Shown here piece by piece: positions 32,591 through 41,302 of a DNA stretch of 64,000 nt. Each line of letters opens with the position of its first letter. Within the stretch, counting starts at the first letter, position 1. Source of the stretch: JAJFIE01 sp964344255 (GTDB taxonomy: Bacteria; Pseudomonadota; Alphaproteobacteria; Rhodospirillales; Casp-alpha2); the NCBI GenBank assembly GCA_964344255.1, contig CAYFMQ010000016.1, positions 6,962 through 70,961 on the forward strand, written 5' to 3'. Both the position numbers and the translations under genes were made by a program. Under the pieces are notes generated by a model. The model did not search any database. It was not told the DNA's origin and worked only from the letters and a program-made list of their open reading frames with translations.

Positions 32591-33514
32591 ATGGGTAAAC
32601 TGACTAAGCCCGAAACGACCTTTTGCCAAACACCCTACTGCGACGACCTGAGCACCATCGATGCAGACGTCGCTGTTTTCGGCGCCCCTCACGGGACGCC
32701 TTACAAGCCGGGAATCCCCAGCCATGCCGCCAACGGCGCGGCGGCGGTGCGTAGTGCGCTATCGTGGTACAGCACCGGCCCTGAACAGTTTGATTTCGAT
32801 ACCATGACCCCCGTTTTCGGCAGCAAACGGGTCGTCGATTGCGGCGATGCCGGGAGCGACCTGGAAAACGGCGCTGTTAATCGCGAAGCTATTCGAGAAA
32901 CCACCGGGGCTATTCTGGATGCAGCCTCCACGCCCATTCTGCTCGGCGGCGACGATTCCGTGCCCATTCCCTTTATCGAAGGCTATGCGGGATATTCGGA
33001 CAAGCTGTGTATCGTACAAGTCGATGCCCACATAGACTGGCGGCATGACGTGGATGGCGTTACCCACGGGTTTTCATCCACCATGCGCCGGGCGTCTGAG
33101 ATGCCCCATGTCAGCTCCATTATCCAGATCGGCGCCCGCGGCCCCGGCAGCGCCCGCCATTCCGATCTTGCCGACGCCAGGGAATGGGGCGCTCAGTTCT
33201 TTAATGGACGTCGCATACACTCGAACGGCATGCAGGCCGCTATCGACGCCGTTCCCGAAGGGGCGGATGTGATACTGGCCGTCGATGTAGACGGCATTGA
33301 CCCGTCCGTGGTGCCGGGCGTGATCCTGCCCGCGTTCGGTGGTTTGAGCTATCAGCAAATGCTGGATCTTATCCACGGCGTTGCGGCGAGAGCCCGGATC
33401 GTCGGAGCCGACTTCGTCGAGTACGTGCCGGAGAAGGATCCCGCCGGCACCGGCGCCCAGGCCATCGCTCGCCTTGCCAGCAATGTCATTGCGACCTGCC
33501 GTTCCCTCAGGTGA
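32591..33514 (+). CDS. Ureohydrolase (agmatinase/arginase family)
   Basis: The 307-residue protein has the metal-binding motifs of the arginase fold: GGDDS at 119-123, DAHID at 145-149 and DVDGIDP at 232-238. In most arginases the first motif is GGDHS with the His binding manganese; here it is D122, as in a subset of alphaproteobacterial agmatinase-like proteins. The likely chemistry is release of urea or another amidine-derived product from a guanidino compound. A urease operon 7 kb away could use urea formed here. The exact substrate is not evident. Confidence 0.85.
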   Translation: MGKLTKPETTFCQTPYCDDLSTIDADVAVFGAPHGTPYKPGIPSHAANGAAAVRSALSWYSTGPEQFDFDTMTPVFGSKRVVDCGDAGSDLENGAVNREAIRETTGAILDAASTPILLGGDDSVPIPFIEGYAGYSDKLCIVQVDAHIDWRHDVDGVTHGFSSTMRRASEMPHVSSIIQIGARGPGSARHSDLADAREWGAQFFNGRRIHSNGMQAAIDAVPEGADVILAVDVDGIDPSVVPGVILPAFGGLSYQQMLDLIHGVAARARIVGADFVEYVPEKDPAGTGAQAIARLASNVIATCRSLR

Positions 33515-33586
33515 ATGACAGCAAGGTTCCAAGTCTTTATGATCAGCCTTATCAAGTACGAGAACCAACCCCAAGAAGGATAAATC

Positions 33587-34573
33587 ATGCGCGCAGTATG
33601 GTACGAAGAATTCGGCGCCGCCAAAGACGTCATCATGACCGGTGAGCTCGACACCCCCACCCCCGCACCCGGCGAGGTGTTGGTCAGGATCGCCTATTCC
33701 GGCGTCAATCCCGTCGACGTAAAACGCCGGGCCGGAGGCCGTGGCGCCGGGATCGACGACAAGGTCATTCCCCATTTTGACGGTGGCGGCACCATCGAAG
33801 CCGTCGGTAATGGCGTCGATACAAACCGTGTAGGCCAGCGCGTCTGGACCTACGAAGCCCAGTGGATGCGAAACGGCGGCACGGCGGCGGAATATACCTG
33901 TATTCCTGCTGAGCTTGCCGTTCCCCTGCCCGACGGCACCGGCTTCGATGAAGGCGCCTGTCTCGGTATTCCGGCGTTGACGGCCCACCGCTGTGTGTTC
34001 GGAGACGGGTCCGTTGAAGGCCAGACCGTGCTGGTCACCGGCGGCGCGGGCGCCGTCGGCAATTATGCGATCCAGTTCGCCAGCTTAAGCGGCGCCAACG
34101 TCATCACCACGGTAAGCAGCGACGCCAAGGGCGATTTGGCGGCAAATGCCGGTGCGGACCACGTCATCAATTACCGGGGCGAAAACGTCGCCGAGGCCGT
34201 GGAACGGATCACCGGTGGCGCAGGCGTTGACCGCATTGTCGAGGTCGCCTTCGGCGCAAACCTGGAGACGTCCATCGCCGTCCTCAAAACCAACGGCGTG
34301 ATCGCCACCTACGCCTCCGACACCGTTCAGGAGCCGCAGGTGCCGTTCTACCAACTAATTTACAAGAACATCGTGGTGCGACACGAACTTGTCTTCATCA
34401 TGCCGGACGATGCCAAGCAACTGGCCGTCTCGGACATCTCCCGCTGGCTGGGAGAAGGCAAGTTGAACCACATCATCGACCGCGCCTTTGTGTTGGAGGA
34501 CGCCGCCCAGGCCCACGAGGCGGTGGAAGCCGGTCCCAGCGGCAAGATCCTGATCAACGTCGAGGGAAGCTGA
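33587..34573 (+). CDS. Zinc-independent medium-chain NADPH:quinone reductase-like oxidoreductase
   Basis: The 328-residue protein has the MDR fold: N-terminal GroES-like half (GVNPVDVKRRAGG), then a Rossmann half with VLVTGGAGAVGNYAIQFA near residue 145. The zinc-binding cysteines of alcohol dehydrogenases are absent, which places it with quinone reductases/enoyl reductases. It is 4 bases from the following SDR gene, so the two are co-transcribed and may act on related carbonyl compounds. Confidence 0.88.
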   Translation: MRAVWYEEFGAAKDVIMTGELDTPTPAPGEVLVRIAYSGVNPVDVKRRAGGRGAGIDDKVIPHFDGGGTIEAVGNGVDTNRVGQRVWTYEAQWMRNGGTAAEYTCIPAELAVPLPDGTGFDEGACLGIPALTAHRCVFGDGSVEGQTVLVTGGAGAVGNYAIQFASLSGANVITTVSSDAKGDLAANAGADHVINYRGENVAEAVERITGGAGVDRIVEVAFGANLETSIAVLKTNGVIATYASDTVQEPQVPFYQLIYKNIVVRHELVFIMPDDAKQLAVSDISRWLGEGKLNHIIDRAFVLEDAAQAHEAVEAGPSGKILINVEGS

Positions 34574-34577
34574 TTTC

Positions 34578-35330
34578 ATGAACCGGATTGATCTTGAAGG
34601 CCGTACCGCCGTCATCACCGGCGCCGCCAAGGGTATCGGCAAGGCCTGCGCCGAGCGGTTCCTGGACTCAGGGGCCAGCGTCTCGTTGTGGGATTTCGAC
34701 GAAGAAGCCCTACATGAAACCGTGACCGCCCTGGACCAGCCGGAGCGCATCCATGCCTGCGTGCTGGATTGCGCCGATGAGGCCGCCACAGACGTCGCCG
34801 CCAAGCAAACCATGGACAGATTTCCCGTCATCGACATCTGTATCGCCAATGCCGGAATCGCCGGGATCAACAAGCCGGTATGGGAGTACACCATGGAAGA
34901 ATGGGACCGGCTGATCGGGATCGATCTCACTTCCGTGTTCCTGACCACCCGCGCCTTCGTGCCGCACATGGTGGAAAAGGGTTATGGCCGCATCGTCATC
35001 GTCAGTTCCATCGCGGGTCTTGAAGGGGCCGCCAACAACGCCGCCTATTCCGCCGCCAAGTCCGGCGCCATCGGTTACACCAAGGCGCTGGGCAAGGAAC
35101 TGGCGACCACAGGCGTGCTGGTCAACGGCGTCGCGCCGAGCGGCATCGATACGCCGCTGCTGGGTGACATCACGCCGGAATACCTGCAATCGGTTGTCGC
35201 CAAGATGCCCATGAATCGCCTCGGCAAGGCGGAAGAGTCGGCGGCGCTGATCGCCTGGCTCGCATCCGAGGACTGCTCCTTTTCCACCGGCGCGATCTTC
35301 GACAATTCCGGCGGCCGGGCTGTCTATTAG
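34578..35330 (+). CDS. Short-chain dehydrogenase/reductase
   Basis: The 250-residue protein has the classical SDR signature: coenzyme motif TAVITGAAKGIGKA near residue 10, NAG in CIANAGIAG, catalytic serine in IVSSIAGLEG and the YSAAKSG (YxxxK) pair. A residue D after the second strand (LWDFDEE) suggests NAD rather than NADP. The substrate is unknown. The gene is coupled to the upstream quinone-reductase-like gene and convergent with an Ntn-hydrolase gene nine bases on. Confidence 0.9.
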   Translation: MNRIDLEGRTAVITGAAKGIGKACAERFLDSGASVSLWDFDEEALHETVTALDQPERIHACVLDCADEAATDVAAKQTMDRFPVIDICIANAGIAGINKPVWEYTMEEWDRLIGIDLTSVFLTTRAFVPHMVEKGYGRIVIVSSIAGLEGAANNAAYSAAKSGAIGYTKALGKELATTGVLVNGVAPSGIDTPLLGDITPEYLQSVVAKMPMNRLGKAEESAALIAWLASEDCSFSTGAIFDNSGGRAVY

Positions 35331-35339
35331 CGCTTTATT

Positions 35340-36395
35340 TTAGCGGGGCCGGAAGGCTCCGCCGGTTCGGCGTTCGCAAACACCGTCATAGATCAGGGTC
35401 GCGGGCGTGATGCCGTCTCTTGGATCGTCTTCCCATCCCAGCACCTTGAGCCTGCCCGAGAACGCATTGGCGATCACCGAGAGCCGCGTGGTGGGATTGA
35501 GGATCGGTGGCCGAACCCAGGAGAAATCGTCCCCCACATCCGGCTGCAGGGCCATCATCTGGTCAAGCCTGGCGTGGCTTTCGATACCGCGGGGACGCCC
35601 GGGAGTCGTGAGCTTCAGCCAGTGGTTGGCGATGGCGCCGGGGCCGTGATGGACGCAGACCTCATCCTCGGTGCGCTCGATCACGCAGCATTGGTCCGGC
35701 TCCAGTCCGCTTAAAGAAAACAACGCCGGCATGGCGAGCGGTTCGGTGCTCAAAATCTCGCGCGCCTCGATATAAGTCCGGCACTGATCGAACACCTGCC
35801 GGAGCAGATGCACCGGCGGCAGGGCGTCCTCGCGCCACATGCGGATACGGTTGACGCCCCAATCGAACCAGCAGGACGGTGTCCATCGCCGCATGGGCGG
35901 CTGGTTGATGGCGGCCGCGAACCGTCCCGGCGCCAGCCCCGTCGCGACCCCTGAAAAGCCCGGCCAGGTGACGGAATCGTAGAAGCCCTCCTCGCCTTCC
36001 ACCCGGGCCACAACCACGTTGCGGCCCAGTTCTTCCAGCGGCCAGTCGAGCGTCCGCATCAACCGGTTACCCTTGCCGGATGGATCCGGCCACACGCCGG
36101 CGGTGCAGGACCATTCGAACGACATGTTCAGCATGAATGCCCCGGTCCGGCCCACATGGTCGGCAACCATCTGGATTTCCTCGAGATAGGGATTGCCGTT
36201 GCGGCCGAGCCAGAATTCCGACAACCTATCAGCTATTGAAATAACCGCGTTGCCGTAGTGTTGTTCCGCCGCATCCACGATCCGGCCCAGCCGGACGGGT
36301 TCAGCAGCCGCTACAACGACAGGCCCTCCTTCCCCCGCTTCAATCAGCGGGATCACGGGCATCGGTTTTACGTACTGGTCGTCACGCGGTTCCAC
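35340..36395 (-). CDS. Ntn-hydrolase family protein (acid ceramidase/choloylglycine hydrolase-like)
   Basis: The 351-residue protein contains SFEWSCTAGVWPD followed by RLMRTLDWPLEELG, the arrangement in linear-amide C-N hydrolases such as N-acylethanolamine amidases and acid ceramidases, in which the cysteine (C97) becomes the N-terminal nucleophile after self-cleavage. N at INPTTRLSVIANAFSG and an Arg after the Cys region fit the family. There is no clear signal peptide. A second Ntn hydrolase of another branch lies at 56 kb. The substrate is unknown. Confidence 0.72.
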   Translation of the reverse strand: MEPRDDQYVKPMPVIPLIEAGEGGPVVVAAAEPVRLGRIVDAAEQHYGNAVISIADRLSEFWLGRNGNPYLEEIQMVADHVGRTGAFMLNMSFEWSCTAGVWPDPSGKGNRLMRTLDWPLEELGRNVVVARVEGEEGFYDSVTWPGFSGVATGLAPGRFAAAINQPPMRRWTPSCWFDWGVNRIRMWREDALPPVHLLRQVFDQCRTYIEAREILSTEPLAMPALFSLSGLEPDQCCVIERTEDEVCVHHGPGAIANHWLKLTTPGRPRGIESHARLDQMMALQPDVGDDFSWVRPPILNPTTRLSVIANAFSGRLKVLGWEDDPRDGITPATLIYDGVCERRTGGAFRPR

Positions 36396-36525
36396 TAACC
36401 GATTTCCTTATCAGGTGATTAATATTCAATATATTCAACCAAGCAGCTTTCTCTATCGCCCTCAAGGCCTTATGATCCCGCCTTCAACGATTCCCGTATC
36501 AGTATAGAGCAAAACCGAGACCACC

Positions 36526-37923
36526 ATGATCCCACGCTATTCCCGCCCCGAGATGACAGACATCTGGGAGCCCGCCAACAAGTTCCGCATCTGGTTCGAA
36601 ATCGAGGCCCACGCCTGTGACGCCATGGCTGAACTGGGTGTGATTCCGAAGGACGCGGCGAAGGCCGTGTGGGACAAGGGTGACAAGCCCTATACGCCGG
36701 AACGGATCGCCAGGATCGACGAAATCGAACTGGAAACCAAACACGACGTCATCGCGTTCACCACCGAGCTCGCCGAACAGGTGGGCGCTGACGACGCCCG
36801 CTTCGTCCACCAGGGCATGACGTCCTCGGATGTGCTGGACACGTGTCTCAATGTGCAACTTTCGCAGGCAGCCGACCTGCTGCTCGCCGACCTGGACAAG
36901 GTTCTTGCTGCCCTTAAAGAACGCGCGCTCGAGACCAAGCTGATGCCCGCCATGGGCCGCAGCCACGGCATCCATGCCGAGCCCACCACCATGGGCCTCA
37001 AGTTCGCGCGTTTTTACGCCGAGTTCGCCCGTGGCCGCGACAGGCTGGAAGCCGCCCGTGCCGATGTCGCCACCTGCGCCATCTCGGGCGCCGTCGGCAC
37101 CTTCGCCAACATCGACCCCCGGGTCGAGGAATACGTGGCGGAGAAGCTGGGCCTGACGCCGGAGCCCATCTCCACCCAGGTCATCCCCCGCGACCGCCAC
37201 GCCCAGTTCTTCGCAACGATGGGCGTCATCGCGTCGAGCGTCGAGAACGTCGCCACCGAAATCCGCCACATGCAGCGCACGGAAGTGCGCGAGGCCCAGG
37301 AATACTTCGCGCCGGGACAAAAAGGCTCCAGCGCCATGCCGCACAAGCGCAACCCGATCCTGACCGAGAACTTGACGGGCCTCGCCCGCATCGTGCGTTC
37401 CGCCGTCACGCCGGCGCTGGAAAACGTGGCGCTGTGGCACGAGCGCGACATCTCGCATTCCTCCGTCGAACGCATGATCGGACCCGATGCCACGGTCACC
37501 CTGGATTTCGCTCTGAACCGTCTCGCAGGCGTCATCGCCAAGCTGGTGGTCTATCCCGACAACATGGCGAAACACATGAACGAGTTCGGTGGTATCCACG
37601 ACGCCCAGCGGGTTTTGCTGTTCCTGACCCAGAACGGTGTCTCAAGAGAAGACGCCTACAAAATCGTGCAGCGGAACGCCATGCGGGTCTGGAAGAGCTT
37701 CGGTATCGACCCGGATAACCCGGACGCCACGGCCGAACTGGATGAGTTGGATAAAGAAGCCGCCGGTCATGACAACCGCCTGTTCTTCTTCCTCTCACAC
37801 GACGAGGGCCTGGCCGAGGTGGTTAATCCTGATGATCTCGCTTCCTTGCTGGACGAGGATTCTATCAGCTACCACACCAAGCACGTGGGCACGATCTTCG
37901 AACGCGTGTTCGGCGAAAGTTAG
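36526..37923 (+). CDS. purB: Adenylosuccinate lyase
   Basis: PurB catalyses two fumarate-releasing steps of purine synthesis. The 465-residue protein has HQGMTSSDVLDT with the catalytic His region, GRSHGIHAEPTTMG, and the fumarase-superfamily signature GSSAMPHKRNPI. The C-terminal region contains a charged stretch (PDNPDATAELDELDKEA... through FFLSHDEG) that makes it about 30 residues longer than usual alphaproteobacterial forms. In related genomes purB is followed by DUF1476 and purC; here these lie 15 kb downstream. REP-like repeats follow the stop. Confidence 0.96.
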   Translation: MIPRYSRPEMTDIWEPANKFRIWFEIEAHACDAMAELGVIPKDAAKAVWDKGDKPYTPERIARIDEIELETKHDVIAFTTELAEQVGADDARFVHQGMTSSDVLDTCLNVQLSQAADLLLADLDKVLAALKERALETKLMPAMGRSHGIHAEPTTMGLKFARFYAEFARGRDRLEAARADVATCAISGAVGTFANIDPRVEEYVAEKLGLTPEPISTQVIPRDRHAQFFATMGVIASSVENVATEIRHMQRTEVREAQEYFAPGQKGSSAMPHKRNPILTENLTGLARIVRSAVTPALENVALWHERDISHSSVERMIGPDATVTLDFALNRLAGVIAKLVVYPDNMAKHMNEFGGIHDAQRVLLFLTQNGVSREDAYKIVQRNAMRVWKSFGIDPDNPDATAELDELDKEAAGHDNRLFFFLSHDEGLAEVVNPDDLASLLDEDSISYHTKHVGTIFERVFGES

Positions 37924-37928
37924 ACAAT

Positions 37929-37995
37929 GTCATTCCCGCGCAGGCGGGAATCCAGGTTATCTGGAATACTGGACACCCGCTTTCGCGGGTGTGAC
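37929..37995. repeat. REP-like repeat doublet between purB and the aldolase gene
   Basis: Two copies in opposite orientation, 37929-37955 (GTCATTCCCGC...) and 37969-37995 (...GGGTGTGAC), enclose 13 bases. Each forms a GC-rich hairpin, and together they can form a larger palindrome. The doublet starts 5 bases after the purB stop and could end its transcript. Confidence 0.8.
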
Positions 37996-38015
37996 GAGGG
38001 AGGGAGGTTCCCGGC

Positions 38016-38795
38016 ATGACAAAAGAAAAACTCACCAATCCCGTTAAGGAGAAGATGCTCGGCGGCGAGGCCGCCTACGGCACGCTGGTTTCCATGCCGA
38101 GCCCCAATGTCGCCCAGGTGCTGGCCGCCAGCGGCTTCGACTGGTTGTGGTTCGACCTGGAACACGGGCCCATTCCCTTCGATCAGTTGCACAACATGAT
38201 CAATGCCACGGCTGTAGGCGAAGGAGCCTGCACGCCACTGACCCGAGTTCCGGCGGACGAGTTGTGGACCGTGAAGCCGGTGCTCGACGCCGGATCGCTG
38301 GGCGTCATCTTTCCCTTCGTGGAAACGGCTGAAGGCGCGGCGGACGCCGTCGCAGCAACACGTTACCCGCCGGCGGGCAAGCGGGGCTTCGGACCTTTCT
38401 TCGCCGGATCCCGTTGGGGGCTGGGGCTTCGCGAATATGCCGAGCAGGCCGATGACGCCATCCTTCGCATCATGATGCTGGAAAGCAAGGCGGCGGTGGA
38501 CAACGCCGAAGAGATCATGGCAACCGAGGGCATTGATGTGGCCTTCCTCGCTCCCTTCGACCTGTCCCAGAGCCTAGGGGTTCCGGGCCAGTTCGACAGC
38601 CCTATCTACCTCGACGCGCTCGCCCGCCTCGAAGAGGCAACTGAACAGGCGGGCGCCATCATGGGAACCCTGGTGCTCGACGCCGACACGGCCAAGGCCA
38701 AGCTCGACCGGGGTTACCGGTTCCTGATGCTGAGCCTCGACGTCGCCCTGCTGGACGGCGCGGCGCGTGACCTGATGGACGCCGTTAAGGCGTAA
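38016..38795 (+). CDS. HpcH/HpaI aldolase family protein
   Basis: The 259-residue protein has the class II pyruvate-dependent aldolase pattern: GFDWLWFDLEHGP with the metal-site Glu, ...GVIFPFVETAEGA and YPPAGKRGFGPF. These enzymes cleave or form 2-keto-3-deoxy acids (for example 2,4-dihydroxyhept-2-enedioate). Substrate specificity cannot be read from the sequence. It is flanked on both sides by REP-like repeats and is not part of an obvious catabolic operon. Confidence 0.88.
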   Translation: MTKEKLTNPVKEKMLGGEAAYGTLVSMPSPNVAQVLAASGFDWLWFDLEHGPIPFDQLHNMINATAVGEGACTPLTRVPADELWTVKPVLDAGSLGVIFPFVETAEGAADAVAATRYPPAGKRGFGPFFAGSRWGLGLREYAEQADDAILRIMMLESKAAVDNAEEIMATEGIDVAFLAPFDLSQSLGVPGQFDSPIYLDALARLEEATEQAGAIMGTLVLDADTAKAKLDRGYRFLMLSLDVALLDGAARDLMDAVKA

Positions 38796-38816
38796 GTTCC
38801 CGCACTTTCCGGCGTC

Positions 38817-39061
38817 GTCATTCCTGCTCAGACAAGAAACCAGATTGTTCGCTGGCCTGGACCCCCACCTCCGCGGGGGTGACAAAATCGGTGAAACAGT
38901 TATTCCCGCTAAGGCGGGAATCCAGCCCTTACTTTAGATATTGTCTGTTTAAATCGCACATCGTCGTCGCTTCGCTCGGGATGTGCCTGTTATTGAATCG
39001 CACATCGTCGTCGCTTCGCTCGGGATGTGCTTTTGTCATTCCCGCGAAGGCGGGAATCCAG
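38817..39061. repeat. Four dispersed REP-like copies
   Basis: Copies lie at 38817-38843 (degenerate), 38857-38883, 38899-38925 and 39035-39061, in alternating orientation. They belong to the same CTGGATTCCCGC...GGGAATGAC family as those at 21.6 and 37.9 kb. Confidence 0.8.
38952..39030. repeat. Two direct copies of a 35-base unit, each a GCACATC...GATGTGC hairpin
   Basis: Positions 38952-38986 and 38996-39030 are identical, separated by 9 bases (CTGTTATTG). Each unit folds with GCACATC pairing to GATGTGC. The period is 44 bases. The unit sits between REP-like copies, so it may be another small intergenic element. Confidence 0.85.
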
Positions 39062-39083
39062 CCCATTAATTAGAAAGAGGTAA

Positions 39084-39266
39084 TGTAGACAGAAATGTAG
39101 ACAAATGTAGACATTTGTTACAAAAGCCCCTCTGTAACCCCTTGATTTCAAACAAAATGTAGACATTTGTCTACATAATCTCGCAGATTATGGAAAATTC
39201 CTGAATCGTCCTTTGTTTTCAAGGACTTTCCCGTTTCGGGAATGTAGACATGTCTACAAATGTCTA
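39084..39266. repeat. Cluster B of TGTAGACA/TGTCTACA motifs
   Basis: TGTAGACA occurs at 39084, 39096, 39106, 39158 and 39243, and TGTCTACA at 39168 and 39251, with a degenerate copy near 39261. Positions 39158-39175 form arms with a two-base spacer, and 39243-39258 are a perfect 16-base palindrome. The first three copies are 10-12 bases apart. ATTATGGAAAAT also occurs here, as in cluster A at 21.4 kb. Confidence 0.75.
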
Positions 39267-39577
39267 TATTCAGGGTTTTCTAATATAAGGACCGCATTTC
39301 CCTGCCTGGAACAAAGTGCAGGGTAAGGATCAGGATCATCATTCCCCCCCCAAAACTAACATACATGGGGCGAAAACGATCTCTTGATAAGTTTATGAAC
39401 AATGGAAAAGAGCGCTTTAATAAATAGGAATTAAAGCATAATTTAAGGCAAAAGTCAAGAAAAATCGGATAATGTCAGCTTTCAGGGTTTAACCGGACAT
39501 GTTCTTGAGATGGATTGGATGACCGCTAATGACCCGAAGCGGACCTGATCTCAGTACAAGATTTTAAGAAACGCATC

Positions 39578-40189
39578 TTAAAGGCCGCCCTTGCTCCGCA
39601 GAAACGCAACAATTTCCGAAACGCCTTCACCAGATTTCAGATTCGTCATAACAAATGGGCGGTTACCACGCATGCGGGCCGCATCTTCACGCATAATACC
39701 AAGGTTGGCCCCGACGATTGGCGCCAGGTCAGTCTTGTTAATGACGAGCAAATCGGAACGGGTAATGCCGGGCCCGCCTTTCCGGGGAATATCTTCACCA
39801 CTCGCAACGTCAATGACGTAGACCGTTAAATCCGCGAGTTCCGGCGAGAACGTCGCTGCAAGATTATCGCCGCCGGATTCGATTAGGATCAAATCAAGGT
39901 TGGGGAACTTGGCCCGCATATCCGCAATTGCCGCAAGGTTAACCGAGGCGTCCTCGCGGATCGCCGTATGTGGACAACCGCCGGTTTCCACACCGACAAT
40001 TCGATCCCGCTCGAGGGCTCCACGCCGGCTGAGCGCCTCGGCATCCTCTTGTGTATAGATATCATTGGTGATGGCGCAGATATCGTGGTCATCGCGAAAA
40101 TGGATACACAGCGCCTCCATCAACGCAGTCTTGCCAGAACCTACGGGGCCTCCAATTCCGACCCGGAGGGGGCCATGTGGTGATGTCAT
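39578..40189 (-). CDS. ureG: Urease accessory GTPase UreG
   Basis: UreG hydrolyses GTP to drive nickel delivery into urease. The 203-residue protein has the P-loop GGPVGSGKTALM near residue 8, the metal-binding CPH in ETGGCPHTAIREDAS, ESGGDNLAATFSPELAD and NKTD as the guanine-specificity motif. Its start overlaps the ureF stop by four bases (ATGA). It is the last gene of the urease operon and is followed by the repeat-rich gap. Confidence 0.97.
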   Translation of the reverse strand: MTSPHGPLRVGIGGPVGSGKTALMEALCIHFRDDHDICAITNDIYTQEDAEALSRRGALERDRIVGVETGGCPHTAIREDASVNLAAIADMRAKFPNLDLILIESGGDNLAATFSPELADLTVYVIDVASGEDIPRKGGPGITRSDLLVINKTDLAPIVGANLGIMREDAARMRGNRPFVMTNLKSGEGVSEIVAFLRSKGGL

Positions 40190-40863
40190 GAGCGGAACAA
40201 CCTCGTATAGAGTGTTTCGTGACGGGCAGACGCGATGTCCGCTGCGAAAGCGATACCGCCGAGATCGTCGATGTCAGACATCAGGATGTCATCCGTGACT
40301 TCTCCGATGACGGGTTCAAGATGGTTGAGGGCGCGTTGCCCATCGGTCTGACCAAGCGGTATCAATCGCACGCCGGCGGAGATAAGGTTGGCCGCCAAGG
40401 AATGCAGGTAACCGTAGAGGACCGGCCTCAACTTCAAACCATGGGCACGGGCAACACAGCCAACTGCAACAGGATAGGCGATCTCGGAGGAGTTAAGATC
40501 AAACGTCCCGAACCATACCTGAGATGACCAGGCTTCCGAGGCGACCTTAACAAACGCAACGCCCTGCGCCACAGTTTCGAGTCGCCGCTCTCGCGTGGGT
40601 GCCATTGCGATTGCCAGATCGTTGAGCTCGCGAAGGTTTTCCTCGTTCATCCAGGCGCGGCGAAGAATAATACCGTCAGCCCTCCCCGCACCAAGCCGCA
40701 AGATATCGGTAATCCAGGCTGCTAGGGAGTCGAGATCTACGACCGTGCCGTCCTCGACAACCGTTTCCAGTCCATGACTATACGTAAAGGCGCCGATGGG
40801 AAATCCTGGCGAGAACCAGGCCAACAAACGGTGCAGCATCCTGTCGTCAGAGGAATCAGTCAT
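40186..40863 (-). CDS. ureF: Urease accessory protein UreF
   Basis: UreF is an activation-complex component that works with UreD and UreG during nickel insertion. The 225-residue protein shows the family opening WFSPGFPIGAFTYSHGLE and is mostly alpha-helical. The ATG at 40863 gives MTDSSDDRMLHRLL and overlaps the ureE stop by 8 bases; a longer frame reaches 41145 inside ureE without similarity. The position between ureE and ureG is canonical. Confidence 0.95.
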   Translation of the reverse strand: MTDSSDDRMLHRLLAWFSPGFPIGAFTYSHGLETVVEDGTVVDLDSLAAWITDILRLGAGRADGIILRRAWMNEENLRELNDLAIAMAPTRERRLETVAQGVAFVKVASEAWSSQVWFGTFDLNSSEIAYPVAVGCVARAHGLKLRPVLYGYLHSLAANLISAGVRLIPLGQTDGQRALNHLEPVIGEVTDDILMSDIDDLGGIAFAADIASARHETLYTRLFRS

Positions 40864-41302
40864 GTCGGTGCCTTTCACCATAGGCCCCCGATTCCGGATG
40901 GAACGGCGCGCTGATTTCCTTAACCGTGACGCCCATACCCCGAAGCATGTCGGCGATAACATGATCGTACCGCACCAGCAATGTGTCCCCGTGAATTTCG
41001 GTCGGCAAATGGCGGTTGCCAAGATGCCAGGCGACCCGGTTGAGATCGGTTGAACTCGCGCATGATATTTCCAGCAATCGCTCCGTGGCCGCCGTAACGG
41101 TAACGAGCCGCCCATCCTCGAGCTTAAGGGCAGAACCGTCAGCAATCGCCACAGCCTCCGACAGATCCAGGAGAAAAGTCGTTCCGCCGGACGCCGTCAT
41201 TGCAATACGGCGCCGGTGCCGTGCATCGAAATCCAGAACGATTGTATCGAAAACGGGGCCCTGCCACTTGCCGGCGGGAATGACGTCGATAGCCCTGATC
41301 AT
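40856..41302 (-). CDS. ureE: Urease accessory protein UreE (nickel chaperone)
   Basis: UreE binds nickel and passes it to the urease activation complex. The 148-residue protein starts at an ATG sharing its A with the ureC stop. The C-terminal metal-binding region has AYGERHRHD but no long histidine-rich tail, so nickel storage capacity is probably small. The core segment VAWHLGNRHLPTEIHGDTLLVRYDHVI with conserved GNRH and HD is typical of the family. Confidence 0.94.
   Translation of the reverse strand: MIRAIDVIPAGKWQGPVFDTIVLDFDARHRRRIAMTASGGTTFLLDLSEAVAIADGSALKLEDGRLVTVTAATERLLEISCASSTDLNRVAWHLGNRHLPTEIHGDTLLVRYDHVIADMLRGMGVTVKEISAPFHPESGAYGERHRHD

Larger units (their letters stand above)
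38796..39577. other. 782-base gene-free, repeat-rich region
   Basis: I see no credible protein gene. From left to right it holds four REP-like copies (38817-39061), a 35-base tandem repeat (38952-39030), and the second GTAGAC/GTCTAC cluster (39084-39266). The remainder (39270-39577) is AT-rich, lies past the end of the urease operon, and shows no feature I recognise. Confidence 0.8.

Noticed and set aside
39084..39266. CRISPR array
   Set aside because: The short TGTAGACA motifs are only 8 bases, appear in both orientations and have no regular 30-40 base spacers; no cas genes are present.
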